DNA of 64,000 nucleotides from NCBI RefSeq assembly GCF_036409155.1, contig NZ_JAZGLW010000002.1:1-64000 (forward strand), read 5' to 3'. Source of the DNA: Mycobacterium sp. 050128 (GTDB taxonomy: Bacteria > Actinomycetota > Actinomycetes > Mycobacteriales > Mycobacteriaceae). The translations under genes were made by a program, and so were the position numbers. The notes below the pieces were generated by a model. That model was not told the origin of the DNA and did not search any database. It saw only the letters and a list, made by a program, of their open reading frames with translations. Below, piece after piece: positions 45,826 to 56,910 of the stretch; the first letter of the stretch is position 1, and each line of letters starts with the position of its first letter.

Positions 45826-46617
45826 CTACAGTCCCCGCTCCTGCAGCCACGACAGGATGCGGCCGGCGGCCGTGGCCCATCCCGGTTCCAGCATCATCTC
45901 GTGCCCCATGTTCGGGATCAGCATTGGTTGGGTTCCGTGGGCCCGGGCCGTCGCGTGCACGTCGGCGGGGCGATAGATCATGTCTCGCTCTCCCCCCAGC
46001 ACCAGAACCGGCGTGGTGACGCGTGCGGTGTTGACGAGATTGAGTGCGACCATGTCGCCGAGGATCGCCCTCGTGCTGTCCGGCTGAAGTCGCTCGGTGC
46101 CGTCGCTAACGAGGGATTCGGGTGTCTCTTCGCTGAAGAACAGCTCGCGCGCCCCTGCCACCGTCCCCCCGTAGAAGTCGCTGGGCCGGCCAGTGAATGC
46201 GAATTTCGTGCAGCCCCAAGGCCGTTGGCGCATTGTCCGCAGCATGGGCCGCAGATGTCCGCGCGGCGGTGCGGATGCGAGCAGCACCCCGGCCGGTGCG
46301 TCGTTGTTTTCGAGATACTTCTGCACAATGAATCCGCCCATCGAATGTCCGATCGGGATCGGTTGTGGTGCAATCCTGTTCGCGATGGAAGAAATATCGG
46401 CGACGAAGTCCGAAATCGAACACAAACGCATCGGTTTGTCCACCGGGCTACGACCGTGGCCGCGGTAGCTGGGCGCAACGACACGAAACCCGCGTTCGGC
46501 GAAGTAGTCCAGAAAGTGCACATCCCAGCTCCATGCGCCCTGGAACGCGCCGTGCACGAAAAGCAAGGGGTGTGGGTGCTCCTTGCTGGGTTGACCCTTG
46601 TCGATGACTTCCAACAT
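45826..46617 (-). CDS. Alpha/beta hydrolase
   Basis: The 263-residue product has HGAFQGAWSWD (oxyanion region), GHSMGGFIVQK (nucleophile Ser near 91), an acid in LGGERDMIYR, and MGHEMMLEPGW (His). It resembles esterase or acyl-hydrolase families with substrates in secondary metabolism. No export signal is seen. It sits between a GMC oxidoreductase upstream on the same strand (95 bp) and the Rv2525c-like gene. Confidence 0.85.
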   Translation of the reverse strand: MLEVIDKGQPSKEHPHPLLFVHGAFQGAWSWDVHFLDYFAERGFRVVAPSYRGHGRSPVDKPMRLCSISDFVADISSIANRIAPQPIPIGHSMGGFIVQKYLENNDAPAGVLLASAPPRGHLRPMLRTMRQRPWGCTKFAFTGRPSDFYGGTVAGARELFFSEETPESLVSDGTERLQPDSTRAILGDMVALNLVNTARVTTPVLVLGGERDMIYRPADVHATARAHGTQPMLIPNMGHEMMLEPGWATAAGRILSWLQERGL

Positions 46618-46712
46618 GACTTCGAATTCCTGTCGAGGCGTTGATGATTGGTTGTTGTGGATTCGTTGCAGTATGCGCGGCGGACTGATCTGCGGCCTGA
46701 CATCCTTTGATG

Positions 46713-48266
46713 TCAGAGCCGATGTTCGGCCTTGATGAACTGCGCGGCGCGCTCACCGATCACGACGCAAGGTGCCATCGTGTTGCCGCTGGTGATGCGC
46801 GGCATGATCGACGCGTCCGCGACGCGCAGCTTCTCGACGCCGTAGACGTTGAGACGTCCGTCGACCACCGACATCGAGTCGCGGCCCATCTTCGCCGTTC
46901 CTGATTCGTGCCAATACGTGGTCACCGCATTGCGCAAGTACGTTTCCAGCTCGTCGCCGGTCAGGTTGCCCGGCATGACTTCCCTGGTCATAAACGGCCG
47001 CAGCTCCGCGGAATTGCCGATTTCGCGCAGGGTTTCGATGCAGGCGATCCCCGTCTTGACATCGTGCGGATCCGACAGCGCGTTCGCTTCGATCTGAATC
47101 GGGTCGTGCGGATCGGGCCCGGTGAGTCGCACCCGGCCGCGGCTTTTCGGATGCGTGGGGGATCCGAACAAGGTCCAGCTGTTCGCTGGCAGGCCATATT
47201 TCGCAGTATTCTCTGGCGTGGACAGGGCGAAGGACCCCACGCAGGCGAACAGATCCGGCCCGTCGAGACCACCGAGTCCGGAGTCCCAGAACAACGTCGC
47301 GCCCGCCTCGGAGTTGGCCTGTACGTCGTCGGGAAACTCCCACACGCAGCTGAAACCGAAGTGGTCCTGGAGATTGCGCCCAACCCCAGGCAGGTGCTGG
47401 CGGACTGTGATGCCGACACGGCGCAGTTCACCTTCATCCCCGACGCCGGACTGCATCAGCACCTTGGGCGTGTGAATCGCCCCGAGCGACAACACCACCT
47501 CGGTGTCAGCGGTTACGTGATGCACGGCGCCGCCATGGCGGATTTCGACGCCCGTGGCCCGATTCCCCTCGAATGTCACCCGCGTCACCAGGGCATGCGG
47601 CACTACCGTGAGATTCGGCTTGTCCTCATACGGCGCCGTATAGGTGCGGTATACCGACAGGCGTTTCTCGCCATGGCGGCGCACGTCGGTGATGCCGGCA
47701 CCGCGCATTTCCTCCATCATGCGACCGTTGGGGCTCTGAAATGTTGGGATCCCCACTGTCCTGGCCGCTTTCACCGCCGCCGACGCGACCGGATGCGGGT
47801 CGGGAGCGGGCTGAACGAATACCGGTCCTCCCCTGCCTCGATGGTCCGGTTCGCCGACGCCGTGCCAGTCCTCGATCTGCCGGTACAGCTCCAGGACCGG
47901 CTCGTAGCCCCAGGCCGGTTCGCCGGATTCGGCGGCGAAGAGGTCCCAGTCGCTGCGGTGCCCGCGCGCCCAGATCATCACGTTGATGCTGGAACCGCCG
48001 CCGAGCACCTTGCCCATCGAGAAACCGATCGAGCGCCCGTACAGCCTGGGGTCGGGCTCGGATACGAAGCCCCAGTCGCGCTCACCGCCCAGGTTCAGCG
48101 GCCACTGGTTCGCCTCGGTGACGGTGGGGACGTCATCGCTGCCACCGGCTTCCAGCAGCAGAACGGATACGTCGGGGTTTTCCGCCAACCGCCGAGCGAT
48201 CACCGAACCCGACGACCCCGCACCGCACACGATCACGTCGTACCGCGGCTTCAACACAACATTCAC
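46713..48266 (-). CDS. GMC-family FAD-dependent oxidoreductase, second copy
   Basis: The 517-residue flavoprotein opens MNVVLKPRYDVIVCGAGSSG and carries GKVLGGGSSINVMIWARG, YWHESGTAKMG (catalytic His) and SGNTMAPCVVIGERAAQ. It is of similar overall length to the GMC enzyme at 9 kb but clearly diverged. It may act on alcohols or choline-like substrates. The downstream hydrolase on the same strand could process its product. Confidence 0.88.
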   Translation of the reverse strand: MNVVLKPRYDVIVCGAGSSGSVIARRLAENPDVSVLLLEAGGSDDVPTVTEANQWPLNLGGERDWGFVSEPDPRLYGRSIGFSMGKVLGGGSSINVMIWARGHRSDWDLFAAESGEPAWGYEPVLELYRQIEDWHGVGEPDHRGRGGPVFVQPAPDPHPVASAAVKAARTVGIPTFQSPNGRMMEEMRGAGITDVRRHGEKRLSVYRTYTAPYEDKPNLTVVPHALVTRVTFEGNRATGVEIRHGGAVHHVTADTEVVLSLGAIHTPKVLMQSGVGDEGELRRVGITVRQHLPGVGRNLQDHFGFSCVWEFPDDVQANSEAGATLFWDSGLGGLDGPDLFACVGSFALSTPENTAKYGLPANSWTLFGSPTHPKSRGRVRLTGPDPHDPIQIEANALSDPHDVKTGIACIETLREIGNSAELRPFMTREVMPGNLTGDELETYLRNAVTTYWHESGTAKMGRDSMSVVDGRLNVYGVEKLRVADASIMPRITSGNTMAPCVVIGERAAQFIKAEHRL

Positions 48267-48283
48267 GATGGCTCCTCCGAGTC

Positions 48284-48303
48284 GCTTGGTATAGCGCTTG
48301 ATA
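48284..48303. promoter_or_regulatory. Direct and inverted repeats upstream of the GMC gene
   Basis: GCTTGGTAT (48284) and GCTTGATAC (48295) are imperfect direct repeats 11 bp apart, and GGTAT...ATACC is an inverted repeat with an 8-bp spacer. The position, about 20 bp upstream of the GMC start, suits a regulator-binding site. No regulator gene is adjacent. Confidence 0.35.
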
Positions 48304-48409
48304 CCTAGCCACGCGGGGTCGAGCCGGATAGTTCACCGGTTTCGCGAATTCCCGCATGACTGATAGCAATTCGGAGTCGAAGCCGGGAAGGTTGGTGCTG
48401 TGCTGAGAG

Positions 48410-48862
48410 TTATAACCTCTCAGCGGCTTTCACTAGGCGATTAGCAAGGAAGCCGACCACGCCATGCAGAAAAGTGCGCATAATGTAGCCCGTGCCGCAC
48501 AGACTTTCGGTGAAGGACCCGGTCCAGCGGATCTCGGTGCCTCCTGCCGGATTGGGCGTTAACAGCATCTCGGCCCGGTAGTTACGCGCCGGCAGTGGGG
48601 GCCCGATATGCAGGTAAACGTGCCGGCGGTCCTGTTCGTACCCGATCGTCTCTTCCCGCATCAACATCGGCCACATCCCCACTTTGCGTACCGCTCCGAT
48701 GCCGGCGGGTGCCGGATCTCCCTGCCGCTCCCAGCTCGACTGGGCGATAAGTGGTTTCGCCCAGTCGGACCAATGGGCGCCGTCGGTCTCCAGGCGAAAC
48801 AAGGTCGCGGCAGATGCGCGTGTCGTTCGGCTGACCACGAATGTGAAGACCTTGCCGGACAT
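48410..48862 (-). CDS. SRPBCC-family lipid/aromatic-binding protein
   Basis: The 150-residue product has the START/polyketide-cyclase fold, with FTFVVSRTTRASAATLFRLE opening, WERQGDPAPAGIGAVRKVGM, and the C-terminal long helix. The family binds hydrophobic ligands and sometimes acts as a cyclase or dehydratase. Its ATG begins 1 bp after the stop of the upstream SDR gene, indicating translational coupling in an SDR-SRPBCC operon under the neighbouring TetR. Confidence 0.82.
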   Translation of the reverse strand: MSGKVFTFVVSRTTRASAATLFRLETDGAHWSDWAKPLIAQSSWERQGDPAPAGIGAVRKVGMWPMLMREETIGYEQDRRHVYLHIGPPLPARNYRAEMLLTPNPAGGTEIRWTGSFTESLCGTGYIMRTFLHGVVGFLANRLVKAAERL

Positions 48863-48863
48863 C

Positions 48864-49676
48864 TCAACGGCTCGCGTGTGTCGTCGCGGCCGCGGGCCGC
48901 AACATGCGGGCGCTGATCAAGGCCGAAAGCCAACCGGGTGAGAAGCGGCCGCCGGCGGTCATGATCCGGTTGCGCCACCCGGGAACCGCGACGGCGCGGC
49001 CTCGGTCGAGCGCGCGCAGCCCGGCGGCCGCCACCGGTTCGGGCGCGGCCAGGTGCCGGTAGACCGCGGTATGCGAGACATCCGATCCCAGCGCATCGAC
49101 GAACCCCGTCCGGGTGGGTCCTGGGCACAACGCGGTCACCGTGACGCCCGAGCCGCGACATTCGGCCCACAGGGCCTGGCTGAGCGACAGCACGAACGCC
49201 TTCGAGGCCCCGTAGGTGGCCTGATAGGTCCCGGGCTGAAACGCGATGGTGGAGGCGACGTTGAGGATGCCGCCGCGACGGCGGGCGAGCATGCCGGGCA
49301 GCACCGCGTGGGTGAGGCGGACCAGAGCGTCGACATTGACCGCCACCAGCTCGTGCTCGCGGTCGGCGTCCAGTTCTGCAAATCGGCCGTAGGTGCCGAA
49401 ACCGGCGTTGTTGACCAGCACCTCGATCGTCCGCCCCGCCAGGCGGGACGCGAGGGCATCGACGCCGTCCGCGGCACCGAGGTCGCCGACGACCAATTCG
49501 ACCTCAACGGGGGCCGCCTGACGGACCCGCTGCGCGACCGCGTTAAGCCGGTCCTCGTCACGTCCGGCCAGCAGCAATGACAAGCCGCGCTTGGCCAGCA
49601 GGTCGGCGAAGACCGCGCCGAACCCCGAGCTGGCACCCGTGATCACCGCCCAGCCGGTGCTCGATGGAGATGACAT
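48864..49676 (-). CDS. SDR-family oxidoreductase
   Basis: The 270-residue product is a classical SDR with AVITGASSGFG, NNAGFGTYG, and YGASKAFVLSLSQ (Tyr/Lys). The C-terminal extension after the fold resembles that of mycobacterial SDRs acting on fatty or ketone substrates. The ATG follows GAAGGGAGCG. It starts the minus-strand operon that continues into the SRPBCC gene and is divergent from a TetR gene across a 61-bp interval full of half-sites. Confidence 0.87.
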   Translation of the reverse strand: MSSPSSTGWAVITGASSGFGAVFADLLAKRGLSLLLAGRDEDRLNAVAQRVRQAAPVEVELVVGDLGAADGVDALASRLAGRTIEVLVNNAGFGTYGRFAELDADREHELVAVNVDALVRLTHAVLPGMLARRRGGILNVASTIAFQPGTYQATYGASKAFVLSLSQALWAECRGSGVTVTALCPGPTRTGFVDALGSDVSHTAVYRHLAAPEPVAAAGLRALDRGRAVAVPGWRNRIMTAGGRFSPGWLSALISARMLRPAAATTHASR

Positions 49677-49705
49677 TTTCGCTCCCTTCGATGATGTGAA
49701 TGCAA

Positions 49706-49739
49706 TTAACATAGACCAGCATGTTAATGTCGTCAACAT
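49706..49739. promoter_or_regulatory. Probable TetR operator with overlapping half-sites
   Basis: TTAACAT-agaccagc-ATGTTAA is a perfect inverted repeat (7-bp arms) in the divergent interval. A further AACAT (49735-49739) pairs with the central ATGTT, producing ATGTT-N9-AACAT over the TetR start codon. The two sites share one arm and cover the promoter region of both the SDR operon and the regulator. Confidence 0.65.
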
Positions 49740-50361
49740 GTCCGGAAAGAAGGCTCCGGCGGCGGCGCAGACCCGCCGGGACAGCTACCACCACGGTGAC
49801 CTCAAACGAGCGCTGACCAGCGCCGCGCTCTCGCTGGTGGCTGAGCGGGGGCCGAAGGGTTTCACCTTGACCGAGGCGGCCCGGCGGGCGGGCGTCAGCG
49901 CCGCGGCGCCATACCGTCACTTCACCGACAAGGCCCACCTGCTCGCTACCGTTGCCGAGCAGGGGTTTCTCGACCTCCACGCCACATTGACCGCCGGCGC
50001 CGATGCCGCGTCCGGGCCGACCGACAAGCTGATCGAAATCGGCCGCGCCTACGTCCGCTGGGCCATCGGCCATCCGGACCAGTATCGGGTCATGTTCGGC
50101 GCCGATACCGACAAAACCAAGCATCCGAGCCTGGCTGTCGCCGCAAGTCAAGCCTTCGGAGTCCTGCCTGACGCGATCGCCGGATGCCAGGCCGCCGGCG
50201 TGCTGCGCGGCCGACAACCGCGCGAGGTGGCCGGACCGCTCTGGTCGCTCGTGCATGGCATCGCATCGCTGACCATCGAGGGCGAGCTACGGAATGTCGA
50301 GATCGACCAAGACCCCGAGGACATGGTCTCCGACGCCCTGTCCGCTCTGTTCGATCGCTGA
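49738..50361 (+). CDS. TetR-family regulator
   Basis: The 207-residue product has the N-terminal HTH (RDSYHHGDLKRALTSAALSL and GVSAAAPYRHFTDKAHLL). The C-terminal domain is of the TetR_C_33-like WHG type (LWSLVHGIASL). The ATG overlaps the candidate operator, fitting autoregulation. It probably represses the divergent SDR-SRPBCC operon. Ligand unknown. Confidence 0.88.
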   Translation: MSGKKAPAAAQTRRDSYHHGDLKRALTSAALSLVAERGPKGFTLTEAARRAGVSAAAPYRHFTDKAHLLATVAEQGFLDLHATLTAGADAASGPTDKLIEIGRAYVRWAIGHPDQYRVMFGADTDKTKHPSLAVAASQAFGVLPDAIAGCQAAGVLRGRQPREVAGPLWSLVHGIASLTIEGELRNVEIDQDPEDMVSDALSALFDR

Positions 50362-50558
50362 ACCGGATGCGTCGGCGAGACCATCGGTTGCCAACCCAGC
50401 AAACAAAGGTGCCATCGGGTCCAGCACGGCTCAGCCCATTGGCTCACAACATGTTCCGACCCTTGGTTGGCTCCGCGCGACCGGGAACAGTTATCCAGCG
50501 GACCTCGCCGACGAACGAAAATCGCCGCTACCTAGTATTGAAGGGCACCGATGGCGCG
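50362..50558. other. Noncoding stretch, no feature seen
   Basis: No gene, repeat or hairpin is supported between the TetR stop and the promoter of the glycosyltransferase operon. Confidence 0.5.
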
Positions 50559-50603
50559 TTGCGTCGATTAGCTGATCGAACTATAGTCTGGACACATGTC
50601 CAG
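50559..50603 (+). promoter_or_regulatory. Promoter plus palindromic operator of the GT4-methyltransferase-toroid operon
   Basis: TTGCGT (50559-50564) and TATAGT (50582-50587) are 17 bp apart, a close match to a housekeeping promoter. Immediately after the -10 lies CTGGACA-ca-TGTCCAG (50588-50603), perfect 7-bp arms covering the expected transcription start. A bound dimer would block initiation. The operon starts 86 bp downstream. Confidence 0.65.
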
Positions 50604-50689
50604 TTTGCTGTCACGGGATTCGGGAGCCCGTTGATCGCAATGGATTCGGCGCCCTCCGCGTTCGTTAAACCAGCAAAGAAGAGTTGAGT

Positions 50690-51946
50690 ATGCGAATTGC
50701 CTTGCTGTCCTACCGTAGTAAGACCCATTGCGGCGGGCAGGGCTTCTACATACGACATCTCAGCCACGGTCTGGTGGAACTTGGTCACGATGTCGAAGTG
50801 TTTTCCGGGCAGCCGTATCCGGAATTGCTCGATCCTCGGGTGCGATTGACCGAGGTTCCAAGCCTCGATATGTACCGAGAGCCCGACCCGTTCCGGATCC
50901 CCCGTCCCAGCGAGATACACGACTCGATCGACCTCCGGGAACTTCTGACCGTGTGGACGGCAGGCTTTCCCGAGCCGCGGACTTTCACGCTGCGCGCCGC
51001 GCGCCTGTTGGCCGAGCGCGCATCCGAATTCGACGTCGTCCACGACAACCAGAGTCTGGGAACCGGCCTGTTGACCATTGCCGCCACCGGAATGCCGGTG
51101 GTGGCCACCGTGCACCACCCCATCACCCGTGACCGGGTGCTCGACGTCGCCGCGGCCAAGTGGTGGCGAAAGCCGTTGGTACGCCGCTGGTATGGATTCT
51201 TGGACATGCAGCAACAAGTGGCGCGACAGATCCCGGAGCTCTTGACGGTCTCGTCGTCGTCGGCCGCCGACATCATCTCCGATTTCGGGGTGTTGCCCCA
51301 GCAGCTGCACGTGGTGCCGCTGGGGGTGAACACCGAGCTGTTCAAGCCGGGTTCGGGTCCACGCCAGCCCGGCCGGGTGATCGCGATCGCCAGCGCCGAC
51401 ACCCCGCTGAAGGGCGTCAGTACCCTGCTGCACGCGGTCGCTAAAACTCGGGTGAACCGCGATGTCGAGTTGCGGCTCGTCGCCAAGGTGGAACCTAACG
51501 GGCCCACCCACAAGCTCATCGCAGAACTGGGGATCTCGGACATCGTCCACATCACCAGTGGGCTGACCGACGCCGAGCTGGCCGCCCTGTTCGCCTCGGC
51601 CGAGGTCGCCTGCATACCGTCGCTCTACGAAGGGTTTTCGCTGCCCGCCGTGGAGGCGATGTCGAGTGGGACCCCGATCGTCGCGAGCCGGGTAGGTGCG
51701 CTGCCCGAGGTCCTCGGGACCGACGGCGCCTGCGCCGAGTTGGTACCGCCCGCCGACGTCGACGCGCTGACCCGCGCACTCGGCGAGCTCCTCGACTCGC
51801 CGGAAAAGCGCCGCAGCCTCGGCAAGGCGGGACGGGCGCGCGCCGTCAGCGTGTTCAGCTGGGAAGCCGTCGCCGCCCAGACCGTGCGGATCTATGAGCG
51901 GGCGATTGCACGAAGTGCCCTCACCGAAGGCGAACTGCAATGCTGA
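50690..51946 (+). CDS. GT4-family glycosyltransferase
   Basis: The 418-residue cytoplasmic product has a GT-B fold with MRIALLSYRSKTHCGGQGFYI opening shape and the retaining-GT EX7E motif EGFSLPAVE late in the protein, plus LGVNTELF. It would transfer a sugar from a nucleotide sugar to an unknown acceptor. The ATG is preceded by AAAGAAGAG; a TTG two codons earlier is possible. It overlaps the next gene by 7 bp. It has no M. tuberculosis locus I can name with certainty. Confidence 0.87.
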   Translation: MRIALLSYRSKTHCGGQGFYIRHLSHGLVELGHDVEVFSGQPYPELLDPRVRLTEVPSLDMYREPDPFRIPRPSEIHDSIDLRELLTVWTAGFPEPRTFTLRAARLLAERASEFDVVHDNQSLGTGLLTIAATGMPVVATVHHPITRDRVLDVAAAKWWRKPLVRRWYGFLDMQQQVARQIPELLTVSSSSAADIISDFGVLPQQLHVVPLGVNTELFKPGSGPRQPGRVIAIASADTPLKGVSTLLHAVAKTRVNRDVELRLVAKVEPNGPTHKLIAELGISDIVHITSGLTDAELAALFASAEVACIPSLYEGFSLPAVEAMSSGTPIVASRVGALPEVLGTDGACAELVPPADVDALTRALGELLDSPEKRRSLGKAGRARAVSVFSWEAVAAQTVRIYERAIARSALTEGELQC

Positions 51947-52684
51947 CGGTCGATTTCGATCGGCTCGGCATCGGCCCGTCCAGCAAGGTGATCGACGTGG
52001 GCTGCGGAGCCGGTCGGCATGCGTTCGAGGCGTATCGCCGCGGTGCCGACATCATCGCGTTCGACCGTGACGAGGCCGAGTTGAAGTCCGTGGAAACAAT
52101 TCTTCGCGCGATGGCCGAAAACGGCGAAGCGCCCGCTGCGGCAACGGCGGAGGCGGTCGTCGGCGATGCGTTGAGCTTGCCGTATCCAGACGAGACATTC
52201 GACTGCGTCATCGCATCCGAAATTCTAGAACACGTCACCCAAGACGACGCGGCAATCGCGGAGTTGATCCGGGTGCTCAAAGTCGGTGGCACCCTGGCGG
52301 TCTCGGTGCCCCGCTGGCTTCCCGAACAGGTGTGCTGGCTGCTGTCCGACGAATATCACGCCAACCTGGGCGGCCACATCCGCATCTACCGGGCTAGTGA
52401 GCTGCGGGACAAGATCGCGGCCAATGGCCTGCAATTGACGCATTCGCATCATGCGCATGCACTACATGCACCGTTCTGGTGGCTGAAATGTGCTGTCGGA
52501 GTTGAAAATACCGATCACCCGGCGGTGACCGCCTACCACAAGCTTCTGGTGTGGGACCTTATGCGGCGGCCGAGGCTCACCCGGATCGCGGAGTCGGTGC
52601 TCAACCCGCTGGTGGGCAAGAGCGTGGCGATGTACTTCACCAAGGCGCAGAAGGCGGGAACCGAAGCAACTCTGGGGTATTCAG

Positions 52685-52698
<14 letters not shown>
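51940..52698 (+). CDS. Class I SAM-dependent methyltransferase
   Basis: The 252-residue product has motif I VIDVGCGAGRHAFEA near residue 17 and CVIASEILEHV, like UbiE/SAM-methyltransferase 11 domains. The ATG lies within the end of the glycosyltransferase gene and its end overlaps the next gene by 14 bp, indicating tight coupling. It likely methylates a sugar or lipid intermediate of the same pathway. The C-terminal ~80 residues contain several His/Trp motifs not in the core fold. Confidence 0.86.
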
Positions 52699-54434
<1,736 letters not shown>

Positions 54435-54535
54435 CTATCGTCCGGCGTGCTTCGACCAACAGCGTGGTCAAACTCGGTGCAAAGAGCGGGTCACCCTGCC
54501 AGGCGGAGGCGGCGAGTTCGTCCTAACATCATGCT

Positions 54536-55225
54536 GTGCGCGCTTTACTTCTCCGTAAATCATGTGGTGTGTGCCTCGCGGCGGTCGTGATCGCAGGCGC
54601 ACTGATACTGGCTCCCGCGGTCCTCTCCCGGACGTCGGGTGCCCTGCCGTCGGCGTCGGCCAGCTGTCCTGCGGTTCAGGTGGTGTTCGCCCGCGGCCGG
54701 TACGAGTCGCCGGGGCCCGGTGTGCTCGGCAACGCGTTCATTAACGCGCTTTCCTCGAAGGTTGGAAACCGGAGCTTCGGCTCGTATGCCGTCAAGTACC
54801 CCGCTGATACGCAGGTCGATATCGGCGCCAACGACATGAGTCACCACATCCAGGACATGGCCAACAACTGCCCCGACACCCGACTCGTGCTGGGTGGCTA
54901 CTCACTCGGAGCGGCGGTGACCGACGTGGTGCTCGCCGCGCCGATCGGCGCGTTCGGGTTCGACAGCCCCCTGCCGGCGGGCATGGATCAGCACATCGCG
55001 GCCGTCGCGCTGTTCGGCAACGGAAGCCAGTGGGTGGGCCCGATCACGAACTTCAACCCGACCTACAACGACCGGACGATTGAGTTGTGCCACGGCGCCG
55101 ACCCAATCTGCAACCCCGCGGACCCGAACACCTGGCAAGAGAACTGGCCACAGCATCTGGCTAGCGCGTACGTCGGGGCGGGCATGGCGAACCAGGCCGC
55201 CGACTTCGCAGCAAGCAAGCTCTAG
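54536..55225 (+). CDS. Secreted cutinase-like protein with altered nucleophile context (3 of 3)
   Basis: The 229-residue product has a Sec signal (cleavage near SAS-CPA) and a cutinase fold. The nucleophile elbow reads GGYSLGA, where most cutinases and the other two copies here have GYSQG; Leu for Gln may alter the oxyanion hole. Asp is in CHGADPIC and His in WPQHLAS. It therefore may be active but with changed kinetics, or degenerate. Its end overlaps the convergent GDPD gene by 4 bp. Confidence 0.83.
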   Translation: MRALLLRKSCGVCLAAVVIAGALILAPAVLSRTSGALPSASASCPAVQVVFARGRYESPGPGVLGNAFINALSSKVGNRSFGSYAVKYPADTQVDIGANDMSHHIQDMANNCPDTRLVLGGYSLGAAVTDVVLAAPIGAFGFDSPLPAGMDQHIAAVALFGNGSQWVGPITNFNPTYNDRTIELCHGADPICNPADPNTWQENWPQHLASAYVGAGMANQAADFAASKL

Positions 55226-56019
55226 CTCAGCGGCGACCACTCAGCGCGGGCGATCAGCACGTCGCGAAGTAGATCGGCGCGATCGGTGATGATGCCGTCC
55301 ACGCCGATGTCGAGTAGCGCACGCATGACCGCCGGGTCGTCAACCGTCCATGCGTGCACCTGACGTCCCGCGGCGTGAGCGGCCCGGACCAGCGCCGGCG
55401 TGATGACCGGCAGGCGACCCAGCCGCGGCGGCAGTTGTAAGCAGTCGCTGTCGTGCAGCATCCGCCAGGCATACGCGCGGCCGGCCGGTGTCTTCGCGGC
55501 CACGAGCGCCGGGAAGGCGACCGTGCCCGCCGAACTCGCGACCCGTTTGGACAGCAGGCCCAGCGCGCGGCGGCGACGCCGGTCGGAGAACGACGTGACC
55601 AGTACCCGGTCGTGCGCGTTGAGCCGCTCGATGACCTCGACCGTCGGCTCGATGGCCGACTCGGCTTTGATATCGATATTGACCCGCATCGCCGGCAGCG
55701 CGACCAGGAGCTCCTCTAGCGCCGGGATCGTCTGCCCCGCACCGAGATCCGCCGTGCGGGCATCCCGCCACGCGAGGCGGTCGATCGTGCCCGGTAGCCC
55801 GCATTGTGCCGGGAGCCGGCGGTCGTGCAGGATCACCGCCACACCGTCTCGGGTGGCCCGGACGTCGGTCTCGATATAGCGGAATCCGAGCTTGGCGGCC
55901 TCGTCAAACGCGCCCATCGTGTTCATCGGAAACTTGAACGACGTGAATCCCCTGTGTGCCATGGCAATTCGCCCGGCTCCGCGAAGATACTCGCACGCTG
56001 GCTCGTCGCCGTGACTCAT
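55222..56019 (-). CDS. Glycerophosphodiester phosphodiesterase
   Basis: The 265-residue product has the GDPD signature: HRGFTSFKFPMNTM, FRYIETDVRATRDGV, VILHDRRL and IDIKAES. It cleaves glycerophosphodiesters to glycerol-3-phosphate and alcohol, with metal ligands Glu and Asp in ETD and His in HD. No signal peptide is evident, so it is probably cytoplasmic. The ATG at MSHGDEPACEYL is chosen; the longer frame lacks similarity. It could recycle lipid head-groups or support a cell-wall pathway. Confidence 0.9.
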   Translation of the reverse strand: MSHGDEPACEYLRGAGRIAMAHRGFTSFKFPMNTMGAFDEAAKLGFRYIETDVRATRDGVAVILHDRRLPAQCGLPGTIDRLAWRDARTADLGAGQTIPALEELLVALPAMRVNIDIKAESAIEPTVEVIERLNAHDRVLVTSFSDRRRRRALGLLSKRVASSAGTVAFPALVAAKTPAGRAYAWRMLHDSDCLQLPPRLGRLPVITPALVRAAHAAGRQVHAWTVDDPAVMRALLDIGVDGIITDRADLLRDVLIARAEWSPLS

Positions 56020-56267
56020 GGGGCTAAGGCTACGTCGCACGACCGGGATCGGCCGGCGAAACCTGTCGAATTTCGACCGCCGCACGACCGCCGCACCACC
56101 CTGGCCGAGATCGGCGATGCTTTCGCGGTCCATCACCCTCGCCGGCCCGCGGCCCTGATCGAGGCCGGACTGTACGCAATCCGGGGCGCAGCCGAGCTGC
56201 GAACTGCATTGACGTGGCCGCTGAGGCTGGGATTGAATGCAATCTGCACCCGCCGAGAGGACCCGCA

Positions 56268-56909
56268 ATGCCGCGCCTGAATCCCGTTCCCAGAGGTGAG
56301 GTCGACGACGAGTTCACGCTGAAGATGTACGACTTCATGTTCGGCGACCGCGATCCCGTGGCCCAACCGGGCGCCGTCGGCGGGACTTCGGGGAACTGGT
56401 GGACGGTGATGGCGCAGTCCCCCGCCGCCCTGCGCCATGCGGTGCGAGGCTTTCGCCTGTATCGCCAAGAGGTCAGCATCCGGCCCGATCATCGTGAGTT
56501 GGGCCAGATCAGGGCGGGCTGGGTGGTCGGGAGCCAGTTCGTGTACTCCCAACACTGCAAGGCATGCCGGTCGGCGGGGATATCCGAGGAGAAGATCGCT
56601 GCCATCCCTTCGTGGGAGACCGCCGACTGCTTTGATCACACCGAGCGCCTGCTGCTTGCCTACGCGGATTGCCTTGCGGGCCAACAGGGTCGGGTGCCCG
56701 AGCGGTTGTTCACCCAACTGCGCGAAGTATTCACCGATACCGAGATCCTCGAATTTACCTACACCACAACCATGTACGTCATGCACGCGATCATGTCGCG
56801 GGCGCTGCGCCTGGAGTTCGACGACGTCGACGACCCGATTGTGGAGGTCGACGACCCCGAGGGCGGCGGCGTGCTCGACATCGGCGCCGCGACGTCCGGG
56901 GGTGACTGA
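56268..56909 (+). CDS. Carboxymuconolactone decarboxylase (AhpD-like) family protein
   Basis: The 213-residue product has the CMD fold with QHCKACRSAGIS, a CxxC pair as in AhpD-type peroxidase adaptors. Relatives act in peroxide reduction or decarboxylation of aromatic breakdown intermediates. Its ATG has AGAGGAC upstream. The gene ends 1 bp before the GntR gene and probably forms an operon regulated by it. Confidence 0.82.
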   Translation: MPRLNPVPRGEVDDEFTLKMYDFMFGDRDPVAQPGAVGGTSGNWWTVMAQSPAALRHAVRGFRLYRQEVSIRPDHRELGQIRAGWVVGSQFVYSQHCKACRSAGISEEKIAAIPSWETADCFDHTERLLLAYADCLAGQQGRVPERLFTQLREVFTDTEILEFTYTTTMYVMHAIMSRALRLEFDDVDDPIVEVDDPEGGGVLDIGAATSGGD

Positions 56910-56910
56910 G

